Assembly (NCBI GenBank): GCA_016706845.1
Contig: JADJIV010000014.1
Span: forward strand, 1-64,000
Length of the DNA: 64,000 nt
Reading direction: 5' to 3'
DNA from: PNOJ01 sp016706845
GTDB taxonomy: Bacteria; Krumholzibacteriota; Krumholzibacteriia; LZORAL124-64-63
A program made the position numbers and the translations under genes. Numbering within the stretch: the first letter of the stretch is position 1; each line of letters starts with the position of its first letter. The notes under the pieces were generated by a model. The model was not told the DNA's origin, searched no databases, and saw only the letters and a program-made list of their open reading frames with translations. Below are positions 28,727-42,450 of the stretch, piece by piece.

Positions 28727-31273
28727 ATGTCCGACCGGATCCGACTGTGTGACCTGTTGCCGCCCGCCGCCCTGGGCGATCCCTTCGGCCTCGCCGCATC
28801 GGGGGACGAGCTGCTGCAGAGCGACCCCGGCCGCGCCCTGGGCGCGGCCCACGCCGTCGCCGCCCGTTTCAACGAGACCCGGCGCGAGGCCGGCGGGCCC
28901 TGGATCCACGCCGGGCAGATCCAGGCGCTGGTGCTGCTCACGGCCGCGGCGGCGGTCCTGCTGCGCCGCTTCGCCGCCCGACGCGACCCGAGCCTCTGGC
29001 AGGCCGCCCGTCGCTGGCTCGAGGACGATCTCGGGCGCGATGACGTGGCCGCGCTGCGGCGCGCGCTGGGCGCCGACGTCCCGGCCGCCGGGCGCGATGG
29101 GAACATCGGGCTCGCCGGAACGGACGCCGACGCCGGCTGGCTGCTGCCCCTGCTGCTGCTGGGCCTGGCCGGCGGGAACCGCGCCCTGGATCCGCTGCGC
29201 GGCCTCATCGACGACACCCCGTTGCGCGCCCGCCCGGGCTACGCCCGGGCCTGGCCGAGCCTGCTGTCCTTCCTCGGCCGCCTGCCGGCCTTCGATGCGC
29301 AGGTCGGCAGCCTAGCCGAGTTGCTCGTGCTGCCGCAACGGCTCGCACCGGACGATCTGCTGTCCCAGCTGCTGCGCGCCCACGAGGCGTGGGCTCCCTG
29401 GCTCGGCGAGGGGGCCCCCCCCCTGCTGCTGGCCGCGGGCGTGCTGCACGAGGAACGACGCGCGCGCTTCGAGGGGACCGGTCCCGCGCCCGAGATCAGC
29501 TTCACCGAGACGGCGTCCCCCGCCGCCGGCGCAGCGCCAGTTGCGCGTTCCGAGGAGCAGGAGCCCGTCCGCTACAGCCACGACCGCGCCTGGATGCCGA
29601 GCCTGGTCCTGCTCGCCAAGAACACGCACGTGTGGCTCCACCAGCTGGCGCGCCGCTACGGCCGGCCCGTCGTGCGCCTGGACCAGGTGCCCGACGAGGA
29701 GCTGGACGAGATCGCCTCGCGCGGCGTCACCGGCCTGTGGCTGATCGGCATCTGGCAGCGCAGCCGGGCCTCGCGCACCATCAAGCAGCGCCGCGGCAAC
29801 CCCGAGGCGCTCGCCAGCGCCTACGCGCTGGACGAGTACCGCGTGGCCGACGATCTCGGCGGCGAGGCGGCGCTCGAGGACCTCAAGCAGCGCGCCGGCG
29901 CGCGCGGCGTGCGGCTGGCCGGGGACATGGTGCCCAACCACACCGGCCTCGACGGGCGCTGGGTCATCGAGCGGCCCGACCTGTTCCTGGGCCTCGATCA
30001 CCCGCCGTACCCCGCCTACTCCTTCACCGGCGAGGACCTCTCGCCCGACCCGCGCGCGGCCATCCACCTGGAGGACCACTACGCCGACCACAGCGACGCC
30101 GCGATCGTCTTCCGCCGCACCGACCGCGCCACCGGCCGCGCCCGCTACATCTACCACGGCAACGACGGCACCAGCATGCCGTGGAACGACACCGCGCAGA
30201 TCGACTACCTGAACCCCGCGGCCCGGGAGGCCGTGATCCAGGAAGTGCTGGCCGTGGCGCGGCGCTTCCCCGTGATCCGCTTCGACGCCGCCATGGTGCT
30301 GGCCCGCCGCCACGTGCGGCGGCTCTGGTACCCCGCCCCCGGCGAGGGCAGCGACATCCCGGGACGCGCGGCGCATGCCCTGTCGCAGGAGGCGTTCGAC
30401 GCGGCCATGCCGCGGGAGTTCTGGCGCGAGGTCGTGGACCGCGTGGCGCAGGAGGCGCCCGACACGCTGCTGCTGGCCGAGGCCTTCTGGCTCATGGAGG
30501 GCTACTTCGTGCGCACGCTGGGCATGCACCGCGTCTACAACAGCGCCTTCATGCACATGCTGCGCGACCGCGACAACGCCAAGTACCGCCGCTCCCTCAA
30601 GAACGTCCTGGCCTACGACCCGGCCATCCTGCAGCGCTTCGTGAACTTCATGAGCAATCCCGACGAGGCCACCGCCGAGAGCCAGTTCGGCAAGGGCGAG
30701 CACTACTTCGGCGTCTGCGCGCTCATGGCGACGCTGCCGGGCCTGCCGCTGATCGCGCACGGGCAGTTCGAGGGCTACACCGAGAAGTACGGCATGGAGT
30801 ACGCGCGGGCCTACCGCGACGAGACGCCCGACGAGGGCTTCCTGGCCCACCAGGCGACGATGATCTTCCCGCTGCTGCGCGAGCGCGCCCTGTTCGCGGG
30901 CGCCGATCTGTTCCGGCTCTTCGACCTGGTCGACGACGACGGCAACGCCCAGGAGGACGTCTTCGCCCACGTGAACGGCCGCGACGGGCGCCGCTGCCTC
31001 GTGCTGTTCAACAACGGGCCGGCCACGCTCACCGGCACCCTGGTGCGTTCGGCGCCCTGCCGCAACGCCCGCGGCGACCTGCGGACGGGCACCCTGGCCG
31101 AAGCGCTGGCGCTGCCCGCCGCGGGCGCGGGCGTGCTGCGCCTGCACGACCCGCGCACCGGCTTCACGCAGGAAGCCCCGCTCGCCGAGGTGCGCGAGCG
31201 GGGCCTGCGGGTCACCCTCGCCCCGTTCGAGTGCCGGGTCCTGCTCGACCCGGTCGTCACGGGGCGGAACTGA
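28727..31273 (+). CDS. GH13-family (alpha-amylase-like) glycosidase or transglycosylase
   Basis: 848 residues: about 300 N-terminal residues of unknown, helical sequence followed by a TIM-barrel of the alpha-amylase clan. Region I is GDMVPNHTG (near residue 400), region II IRFDAAMVLARRH with the nucleophile Asp (near 518), region III LLAEAFW with the acid/base Glu (near 584), and region IV MSNPDEAT (near 642), where NHD is replaced by NPDE. A beta-sandwich-like C-terminal domain follows. No signal peptide, so likely cytoplasmic, perhaps acting on alpha-glucan or trehalose-type sugars. The MSDRIRL start follows GGGAG; an upstream in-frame start at 28676 is less likely. Confidence 0.8.
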   Translation: MSDRIRLCDLLPPAALGDPFGLAASGDELLQSDPGRALGAAHAVAARFNETRREAGGPWIHAGQIQALVLLTAAAAVLLRRFAARRDPSLWQAARRWLEDDLGRDDVAALRRALGADVPAAGRDGNIGLAGTDADAGWLLPLLLLGLAGGNRALDPLRGLIDDTPLRARPGYARAWPSLLSFLGRLPAFDAQVGSLAELLVLPQRLAPDDLLSQLLRAHEAWAPWLGEGAPPLLLAAGVLHEERRARFEGTGPAPEISFTETASPAAGAAPVARSEEQEPVRYSHDRAWMPSLVLLAKNTHVWLHQLARRYGRPVVRLDQVPDEELDEIASRGVTGLWLIGIWQRSRASRTIKQRRGNPEALASAYALDEYRVADDLGGEAALEDLKQRAGARGVRLAGDMVPNHTGLDGRWVIERPDLFLGLDHPPYPAYSFTGEDLSPDPRAAIHLEDHYADHSDAAIVFRRTDRATGRARYIYHGNDGTSMPWNDTAQIDYLNPAAREAVIQEVLAVARRFPVIRFDAAMVLARRHVRRLWYPAPGEGSDIPGRAAHALSQEAFDAAMPREFWREVVDRVAQEAPDTLLLAEAFWLMEGYFVRTLGMHRVYNSAFMHMLRDRDNAKYRRSLKNVLAYDPAILQRFVNFMSNPDEATAESQFGKGEHYFGVCALMATLPGLPLIAHGQFEGYTEKYGMEYARAYRDETPDEGFLAHQATMIFPLLRERALFAGADLFRLFDLVDDDGNAQEDVFAHVNGRDGRRCLVLFNNGPATLTGTLVRSAPCRNARGDLRTGTLAEALALPAAGAGVLRLHDPRTGFTQEAPLAEVRERGLRVTLAPFECRVLLDPVVTGRN

Positions 31274-31295
31274 TCGTCAGCGGTTTCACCTCACG

Positions 31296-32794
31296 TCAGC
31301 GGGCGCACTGGGCCACGAAGCCCGCGATGCGCTTGACGACGCCCTTGCCGCATTCCGGCGCCGGCTCGCCGCCCGCGGCCGGGACCTCCTGCAGACTGTG
31401 GTTCAGCCCGACCGCCACCGTGCAGGCCACCTTCAGGTGGCCCTGCGCGTTGAGCCACTCCTTCAGCGCCGTCGCCTCCGTGGACGGGACCGCGTCGTCG
31501 CGATCCCCGTGCAGCAGCATCAGCGGCAGGCCCGCCGCCAGCAGGGCCGGTCGCGGGTCGCGGGCCAGGGTCGGGCGCCAGGGGCGTCCCGGGCGCGCGG
31601 GCGGCCCACCAGGATCAGCCCCTTCACGGGGCGTCCGGCCTGCGCGCAGAGCGCGGCCGCTTCGCCCGCCAGCATGCCGCCCTCTCCCTGGACCAGCAGC
31701 AGGATCTTCGCGGGATCCACGCCGGCGGCCGCGCCCAGCGCGGCGGCGGCCGCCGCCGCGTCGCGGGCCATGTCCTCCAGGGCCAGCGCGCCGCCGGCGG
31801 GCGGACGCGGCTCGTAGCGCAGCGTGGCGATCCCGGCCGCGGCGAGTTCGGTCGCCAGGTGTTCGTAGAAACGGAAGCCGGCGGACTCGGCGTCGCGGCC
31901 GTTCTGCGCGGGACCGGCGACGAGCACGACACCGGCGGCCTTGACGGCCGGATCCTTGCCCGGTGGGGGCACGGTCAGGACGGCGGCGAGCGCCACGCCG
32001 TCGCCGGCGACGGTCATCTCGGCGCTGCCGGCGCCCGCCCCGGCGCCGGAGGGCGCCGCACCTGTGGTGGAGAGGATCCGCCCCTGCGGCGTCTCGACGC
32101 CGAAGAAGCTGCCGTCGGGGTGCTGGTGGATCTTCAGGACGATCGGCTGCTTCAGGTCCTTGTGCGTCACGGTCAGCTCGAAGCTGCGCACGGGCACCTC
32201 GGCCCCCTTCTGCGCGAGCGTGCCGACGCCCAGCCCCCGCACCGCCAGGTCCAGTTTCTGCATGCCGTTGGTCGCCGCGAGCGTCGCGGCGTAGGACGCG
32301 GCGTCCTGCGACGCGAGCAGGTCGCTGAGGGCCATCAGCGCGGTGGCCGCCCCCTGCGGCAGGTAGACCGCCTGCGCGGGCAGCTTCTCGGCGGGCACCG
32401 GCATCTTCGTGCCGTTGACCGTGGCCGACACCTCGGGCTTCCCGTCGGGGACGTGGACGCTCGAGATCTCCAGCTCCTGCTGGGGCGTCTTCAGCCAGGT
32501 CGTCGCGCGCACGAAGCTGCGCAGGTCGGGCGTCATCTCCAGGGTCCACTTCAGGCTCGTGGTGCCCCGGATGGTGCCGGCGCCGTGGTAGACCACGCGC
32601 CCGTCCGCGTGCACGACCCTGACGGCGGACATCCAGCCGGCGTTGGCGCCCTCGGACTCGATCAGGAAATGGAGCGAATCGACGGGCGCCTTGCCGGGCA
32701 GGGCGGCGGCGGCGCGCGGCGCCGGGCAGGCCAGGACCAGCGCGAGCAGCAACGGCGCGCACCAGCGGCGCGCGAGGGAGCGGGAACGGCGCAT
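31296..32794 (-). CDS. Secreted alpha/beta-hydrolase-like protein (frameshift)
   Basis: About 499 codons beginning with a signal peptide (CAPLLLALVLACPAPRAAAA). The N-terminal half is a beta-rich domain of unknown family (TIRGTTSLKWTLEMTPDL). The C-terminal half looks like an alpha/beta hydrolase of the dienelactone/peptidase type: GVVLVAGPAQNGRD, FRFYEHLATELAAAGIATLRYE, ILLLVQGEGGMLAGEAA, and after a frame change near 31580-31610 LMLLHGDRDDAVPS with the acid and GLNHSLQEV with the catalytic His. The nucleophile motif (QGEGG instead of GxSxG) lacks Ser, so it may be inactive or non-classical. Converges on the GH13 gene. Confidence 0.7.
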
Positions 32795-32905
32795 CTCGGA
32801 CCTCCGGACGGGTGGACGGGGACGGCGGGGAGCGGCAGCCTGGCGGCTCGCCCGCGATCAGCAAAGGGGATCGTCAGGCGGGCGTCAAGCAAGGATCGGG
32901 CGCGG

Positions 32906-33681
32906 TCAGCGGACGGACGCGGCGCCGAGCAGGGCCGCGCCCTTGAGCGTCCAGAGCGGGTCGCGGCGCCAGGCCGCGGTGCCGGGGAAGGGCGTCGCGG
33001 CGTCGCCGAGCAGGCCCGCCTGCCCGCCGGTCAGCACGACGTCCAGCGGACCGTGGCGCGCCTGCAGGGCGGCGACCGTCCCGACCACGCCGTGGACGCC
33101 GACGAGGTAGCAACCGGCGACCAGGGCGCCGTGGGTGTCGGGCTGCGCCTCGGCGGCGACCGGCGCGGGCACGACCGGGTGCAGGCGCGCGGCCCGCTCC
33201 CCCAGCGCGCGGGCCGCGAGTTCGGCGCCGGGGGCGATCAGCCCGCCGACGAAGACGCCCGCCTGCAGCACGTTGAACGTGGTGGCGGTGCCCATGTCCA
33301 CCACCAGCGCGTCGCGCAGGCCGTCGCCGGCCGCGGCCGCCATGTCGCAGAACCGGTCCGCGCCCGTGGCGGCCGGCTCGGCGAGGGCCGTCACGAAGGG
33401 CAGCGGCGCGGTGTGATCGGCGGCGACGGCGCCCGGCAGCTCCGCCAGCAGCAGGCCGGTGATCTCGGGCACGACCGAGGCGACCGCGGCGCGCCGCAGG
33501 CCGCGGCGGCGCGCGAAGGCGGCCAGCGCGTCGCGCAGGGCTTCCCGGCCGGCCGCGTCGCGCGGCGTGGGCAGGTGCTCGATCTCGCTGAACCGGATGT
33601 CGCCCGTGGCGGCCGCCGCGGCGGGGACCAGGCCGCCGCGCTGGTGCGCGTGTTGCCGACGTCCACCACGAGCATGGTCAT
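32906..33681 (-). CDS. coaX: Type III pantothenate kinase (frameshift near 5'end)
   Basis: Phosphorylates pantothenate, the first step to coenzyme A; about 258 residues. Type III signatures: MLVVDVGNT, TGADRFCDM, VVDMGTATTFNV and GGLIAPG, with VLTGGQAG near the end. The first 12 codons are in a different frame from the rest; an extra base near 33640-33655 explains it. The ATG overlaps the birA stop (ATGA). Completes the panB-panC route found at 18-20 kb. Confidence 0.9.
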
Positions 33682-34583
33682 CCCCTCCCCGGCGCCGGCG
33701 GCGAAGCCGGGCCGACGCCGAGCACGTGCACGTCCCCGGCCAGCGCCGTCGAGACGCGGCCGTCGCCGTGCCGCAGCAGCAGCGCCCCGGTGTCGTCGAT
33801 CCCGATCGCGAGGCCTTCGCGACGCTCACTGCCGCTGGCGAGGGCGACGCGGCGGCCGGCCAGCGCGTCGACCCGTTCGTAGTCGGCGCGGTACTCGTCC
33901 CAGCCGGCGTCCAGGAATCGCTCCAGGCCGCCCTGCCAGCGGCGCAGCACGGCTGCGGCCAGTTCGCCGAGCGTCCGCCACCGCGCGGGGTCCGGGGGCA
34001 GGACCGCGGCGCGCGCGCGCACGTCGGGCGGCAGGTCCGCCGGCAGGCGGCCGACGTTCAGGCCCAGCCCGGCCACCAGCCGGGGCCGCGGCGTCAGGAC
34101 CATGAAGTCCAGCAGGATGCCGCCGAGCTTGCGCCCGCCCAGGAACACGTCGTTGGGCCACTTCAGGCGGACCGGCAAGCCTGTCAACTCCTCCAGCGCC
34201 AGGACGGCGGTCAGGCCGGTCCAGACCGCCAGGCCGGCAACCGGCGGGGACGGGACCGGGTCGATGTTCCAGGACATCAGCAGGCCGCCCTGCCCGTGCC
34301 AGCGGCGGCCGAGCCGGCCGCGGCCTGCGCTCTGGCGGCGCGCGACCGCCACGCTGCCCGGGCGCGCGTCGGGCGGCGGCTGCAGGAGCTGCCGCTGTCC
34401 GGCCTGCCAGCCCCAGCCGTCCCAGCGGCAGAGCCGCCCGGTCGCCGGCGCGCCGCGCCCGAGCAGGAAGTCGCTGGTGGAGCCCACGTCCTCCAGCACG
34501 TAGAGGAACCCGTCCTCGGTGCGGCCGCGGCCGGGATCGAAGCTCGTCAGGCCGAACCAGTCGCGCCCGAGGCGGGAGATCAC
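33678..34583 (-). CDS. birA: Biotin--[acetyl-CoA-carboxylase] ligase
   Basis: Attaches biotin to the carboxyl-carrier protein of acetyl-CoA carboxylase; 301 residues. Motifs: a ST-type substrate entry (VLEDVGSTSDFL), the biotinyl-AMP loop SAGRGRLGRRW, and LKWPNDVFLGGRKLGGIL. No N-terminal HTH, so a class I enzyme that does not regulate a bio operon. The GTG at 34583 overlaps the nadC stop (GTGA). Confidence 0.92.
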   Translation of the reverse strand: MISRLGRDWFGLTSFDPGRGRTEDGFLYVLEDVGSTSDFLLGRGAPATGRLCRWDGWGWQAGQRQLLQPPPDARPGSVAVARRQSAGRGRLGRRWHGQGGLLMSWNIDPVPSPPVAGLAVWTGLTAVLALEELTGLPVRLKWPNDVFLGGRKLGGILLDFMVLTPRPRLVAGLGLNVGRLPADLPPDVRARAAVLPPDPARWRTLGELAAAVLRRWQGGLERFLDAGWDEYRADYERVDALAGRRVALASGSERREGLAIGIDDTGALLLRHGDGRVSTALAGDVHVLGVGPASPPAPGRG

Positions 34584-35476
34584 GGCGTTCCCCCCCGCGG
34601 CGCGAAGTCGAGCCCCAGGTCCCAGGCGGGGGCCGAGTGCGTGAGGCGTCCCACCGAGACGGCGTCGATGCCGGTCTCGGCGAAGGCGCGCACCGTGCCG
34701 AGGTCCACGTTGCCGCTGGCCTCCAGGCGGGTGGCACGTCCGCGCGCTGGTCCGGTGTCCCGCCGGCGCACGGCCTCGGCCGCGAGGTCGGGCGCGAAGT
34801 TGTCCAGGAGGATCCACTCCACGCCCAGCGGCAGCGTCTCGTCCAGCTGGGCGAGCGTGTCGACCTCCACCTCGACGGCCAGGCCGGGGAACTCCGCCCG
34901 GGCGCGGGCCACGAGCGCCGCGAGCGGCGCCGCGCGCGCCGCCCAGTGGTTGTCCTTCAGCAGGATGCGGTCGTAGAGGCCGAAGCGGTGGTTGGCGCCG
35001 CCGCCGCAGCGCACCGCGTACTTGTCGAGCAGGCGGAAGCCGGGCAGCGTCTTGCGGGTGTCCAGCACCGCGCAGCCGGTGCCCGCCACGCGGTCGACGT
35101 ACTGCGCGGTCAGCGTGGCGATGCCGCCGAGGTGCTGCAGGAAGTTCAGCGCCGTGCGCTCGCCGGTCAGGATGGGCGCCGCCGGCCCCGCGAGCCGCGC
35201 CAGGCGCCGTCCCGCCGCGACGCGCTCGCCCTCCGCGGCGAGCGGCTCGATGTCCACGGCCGCGGACAGCCGCCGGAACAGCAGCGGCAGCAGCGGCAGC
35301 CCGGCGACGACGCCGTCGCGGCGGGCGACGATCCAGCCCTCGGCCGTCAGGTCCGGCGCGACGGCGACGGCGGTCGTCGCGTCGCCCGTCCCGACGTCCT
35401 CGGCGAGGCTGGCCGCCAGCAGCGCCTCGAGCCAGTCGCCGTGGGGGAATCCGAAAGCGTCGCTGCGGTCCGTCAT
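34580..35476 (-). CDS. nadC: Nicotinate-nucleotide diphosphorylase (carboxylating)
   Basis: Quinolinate phosphoribosyltransferase, 298 residues, making nicotinate mononucleotide for NAD. Conserved: LAEDVGTGDATT, GERTALNFLQHLGGIATLT, LDTRKTLPGFRLLDKYAVRCGGG, HRFGLYDRILLKDNH, VEVEVDTLAQL and LEASGNVDLGTVRAFAETGID. Starts 7 bases after uvrB. Confidence 0.96.
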   Translation of the reverse strand: MTDRSDAFGFPHGDWLEALLAASLAEDVGTGDATTAVAVAPDLTAEGWIVARRDGVVAGLPLLPLLFRRLSAAVDIEPLAAEGERVAAGRRLARLAGPAAPILTGERTALNFLQHLGGIATLTAQYVDRVAGTGCAVLDTRKTLPGFRLLDKYAVRCGGGANHRFGLYDRILLKDNHWAARAAPLAALVARARAEFPGLAVEVEVDTLAQLDETLPLGVEWILLDNFAPDLAAEAVRRRDTGPARGRATRLEASGNVDLGTVRAFAETGIDAVSVGRLTHSAPAWDLGLDFAPRGGTP

Positions 35477-35483
35477 GCCCCTC

Positions 35484-37511
<2,028 letters not shown>

Positions 37512-37519
37512 CACGGTTC

Positions 37520-38629
37520 CTAACGGTCCAGCAACGAGCGGTCCAGGACCCACTCGCGTCCCACGAGCCGGGTCGGGATGGGCACGGGACGGCCGTTGAG
37601 GGTGACGGTGACGTCCTCGGCGGCGGAGAGCTTCAGCAGGAAGTGGTCGCGGGCCCCCCAGTAGGAGACGTTGCGCCAGCCGAGCGAGTAGACGACGCCC
37701 GCGGTCACGCCCTCGACCGGCAGGCCCGACGGCCGGGCGAGCCACGTCACGTTCGGGGCGTTGCGCTGCCCGTCGGCGCCCACCGCGTAATCGACGCGGC
37801 CGCGGGTCACGACGCGCAGCACCAGGGGCCAGCGCGAGCCGTCGGCGAAGGGCAGGTCGTGATCGCCCGCGGGCAGGGACGCCAGCACGGCCAGCTCGTC
37901 GGCCGAGGGGACGATCACGCGGGGCGGCGCGGCGAGCGCCGCCGGGACCAGGGAATCCGCGGCGGCCGCGGCGCTGTCGGCCGAGGCCGCGAGCGCCGCG
38001 AGGCTGGTGTCGGCGACGCCTGGCGCGGCGAGGCTGTCCGCGGCGGCGGAATCGCCGCCGCCAGCGCCAGGGAATCGGCAGCGGCCAGGTTCGTCAGCGG
38101 GCTCCAGGCCTCGCGCAGGGAATCGCCGAGCGCTTCGCGCCGCTGGCGGCCCGGGTCTTCATCCGCCGACGGCCTCCGCCGGCCCTGCTCTGGCCCGCGT
38201 CGCCGCCGCCGGCGAGGCGGACGATCACCAGCACGAGCAGGGCCACGGCCAGCAGCGCCGCGGCCGGCAGGACGGCCCGGCGCCAGGGGAAGGCGGCCGC
38301 GCGGCGGACCTCCGTCTCCTGGGACCAGACGGGCACGACCACGGGGGGCGCCGCGGCCGCGGGGCAGCGGCTGTCGTAGGCGGCCAGCAGGTCGTGCGGG
38401 TCGAGATCCAGGGCTTCGGCGCAGGAGCGCAGGAAGCTGCGCACGTAGAGGGGGCCGGAGAGCTGGTCGTGGTCGTCGGCCTCGAGGGCCCGCAGCTGGG
38501 CGACCGGGATGCGCGTGGCGGCCGCCAGATCGGCCAGCGACAGCCCCGACGCCTCGCGGGCCGCGCGCACCATGGCGCCCGGGGTCGTCGAGGCGGGACG
38601 GTCGTTCTCCACGGCGGGCACCTCGCGGT

Positions 38630-38633
<4 letters not shown>
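37520..38633 (-). CDS. rodZ: RodZ-like helix-turn-helix membrane protein (two frameshifts)
   Basis: Cell-shape protein linking MreB to the membrane in other bacteria; about 370 codons. N-terminal HTH_25 domain (MVRAAREASGLSLADLAAAT, YVRSFLRSCAEALDLDPHDLLAAY), one membrane helix (VLPAAALLAVALLVLVIV), an Ala/Ser/Pro-rich linker and a C-terminal DUF4115-like beta domain (WPLVLRVVTRGRVDYAV). The linker needs frame changes near 38160-38175 and 38040-38065. The GTG start at 38633 overlaps the valS stop (GTGA). Confidence 0.8.
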
Positions 38634-41401
<2,768 letters not shown>

Positions 41402-41468
41402 GTCGTCTCCAGGCTGCGGTCGGGGGTGCGCGGAAGACCGGGGAGGCGTCCCCGGGCCGCAGCGGGAT

Positions 41469-41497
41469 AGTGTAGGCGGGGCCGCGGGTCGGGTCAA
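41469..41497 (-). promoter_or_regulatory. Promoter of the valS operon
   Basis: TTGACC (41492-41497) and TACACT (41469-41474), 17 bases apart on the minus strand, 68 bases before the valS GTG. Drives the overlapping valS-rodZ-uvrB-nadC-birA-coaX genes. Confidence 0.65.
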
Positions 41498-41537
41498 CCG
41501 GCGAGGTGGCCGGGCGCCGGTCCGGCCGCTTCCGGGG

Positions 41538-41567
41538 CTGACGCGCGCCGGCCGGCCGTGCTAGGAT
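41538..41567 (+). promoter_or_regulatory. Promoter of terC
   Basis: CTGACG and TAGGAT are 18 bases apart on the plus strand; the -10 is extended (TGCTAGGAT). It lies 60 bases before the terC ATG and back-to-back with the valS promoter. Confidence 0.5.
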
Positions 41568-41627
41568 CCCCGGCCGATCGCCCTGCCCGGGCCCCGGGCC
41601 CGTGACCCCGACGACGCTGGAGCAAGC

Positions 41628-42368
41628 ATGGAATGGCTCGCCGACCCCCAGGCCTGGATCGCCCTGCTGACCCTGACCGTGCTGGAGATCGTGCTGGGGA
41701 TCGACAACATCATCTTCATCTCGATCCTCTCCGGGCGGCTGCCGCCCGCACAGCGCGCGCGGGGCCGCACCATCGGCCTGGCCGGGGCCATGCTGACGCG
41801 CATCCTGCTGCTGGCTTCCCTGGCCTGGGTCGCGCACCTGACGGTGGAGCTCTTCACGGTCGCGGGGCACGCGGTCACCGCGCGCGACCTCGTGCTGGTG
41901 GGCGGCGGCCTCTTCCTGCTGGCGAAGGCGACCTTCGAGATCCACCACAGCCTCGAGGGCGAAGCGGCGCACGACCAGGGCCACCGGAAGGTCTCCTTCG
42001 CCGCGGTGATCGCCCAGATCATGGTGCTGGACCTCGTGTTCTCGCTCGACTCGGTGATCACCGCCATCGGCATGGCCGAGCACCTGGCGGTGATGATCAC
42101 GGCCGTGGTCGTCGCCGTGGCGGTGATGATGGCGGCCGCGGGCCCGATCTCGCACTTCGTCGAGTCGCACCCCACGGTCAAGATGCTGGCCCTGAGCTTC
42201 CTGCTGCTGGTGGGCATGTCGCTGGTGGCCGAGGGCTTCGGCCAGCACCTCAACAAGGGCTACATCTACTTCGCCATGGGGTTCTCGGTCCTGGTCGAGA
42301 TGCTCAACCTGCGCCTGCGCGGGCGCGAGACGGGCCGTCCCGTGCAGCTGCGCAGGTCCGAGCCGTAG
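41628..42368 (+). CDS. TerC-family integral membrane protein
   Basis: 246-residue membrane protein of the TerC/Alx family with about seven helices. Family sequences: VLEIVLGIDNIIFISIL with the metal-binding Asp, and IMVLDLVFSLDSVITAIGMAE. Members are linked to tellurite resistance and to manganese export at alkaline pH; the substrate is not proved here. Stands alone after its own promoter, before the phosphatase gene. Confidence 0.88.
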   Translation: MEWLADPQAWIALLTLTVLEIVLGIDNIIFISILSGRLPPAQRARGRTIGLAGAMLTRILLLASLAWVAHLTVELFTVAGHAVTARDLVLVGGGLFLLAKATFEIHHSLEGEAAHDQGHRKVSFAAVIAQIMVLDLVFSLDSVITAIGMAEHLAVMITAVVVAVAVMMAAAGPISHFVESHPTVKMLALSFLLLVGMSLVAEGFGQHLNKGYIYFAMGFSVLVEMLNLRLRGRETGRPVQLRRSEP

Positions 42369-42403
42369 CCCGGGCAGGGGCGCGGCCGGCGCCGATCGCG
42401 GGC

Positions 42404-42432
42404 TTCCTGGGGCGGACGCCCTCTGCTATGCT
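42404..42432 (+). promoter_or_regulatory. Promoter candidate of the RsbU-type gene
   Basis: TTCCTG and an extended -10 TGCTATGCT, 17 bases apart on the plus strand, end 18 bases before the ATG at 42451. The -35 fits poorly. Confidence 0.4.
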
Positions 42433-42450
42433 GCGGGCGAGGTGCCCGCC

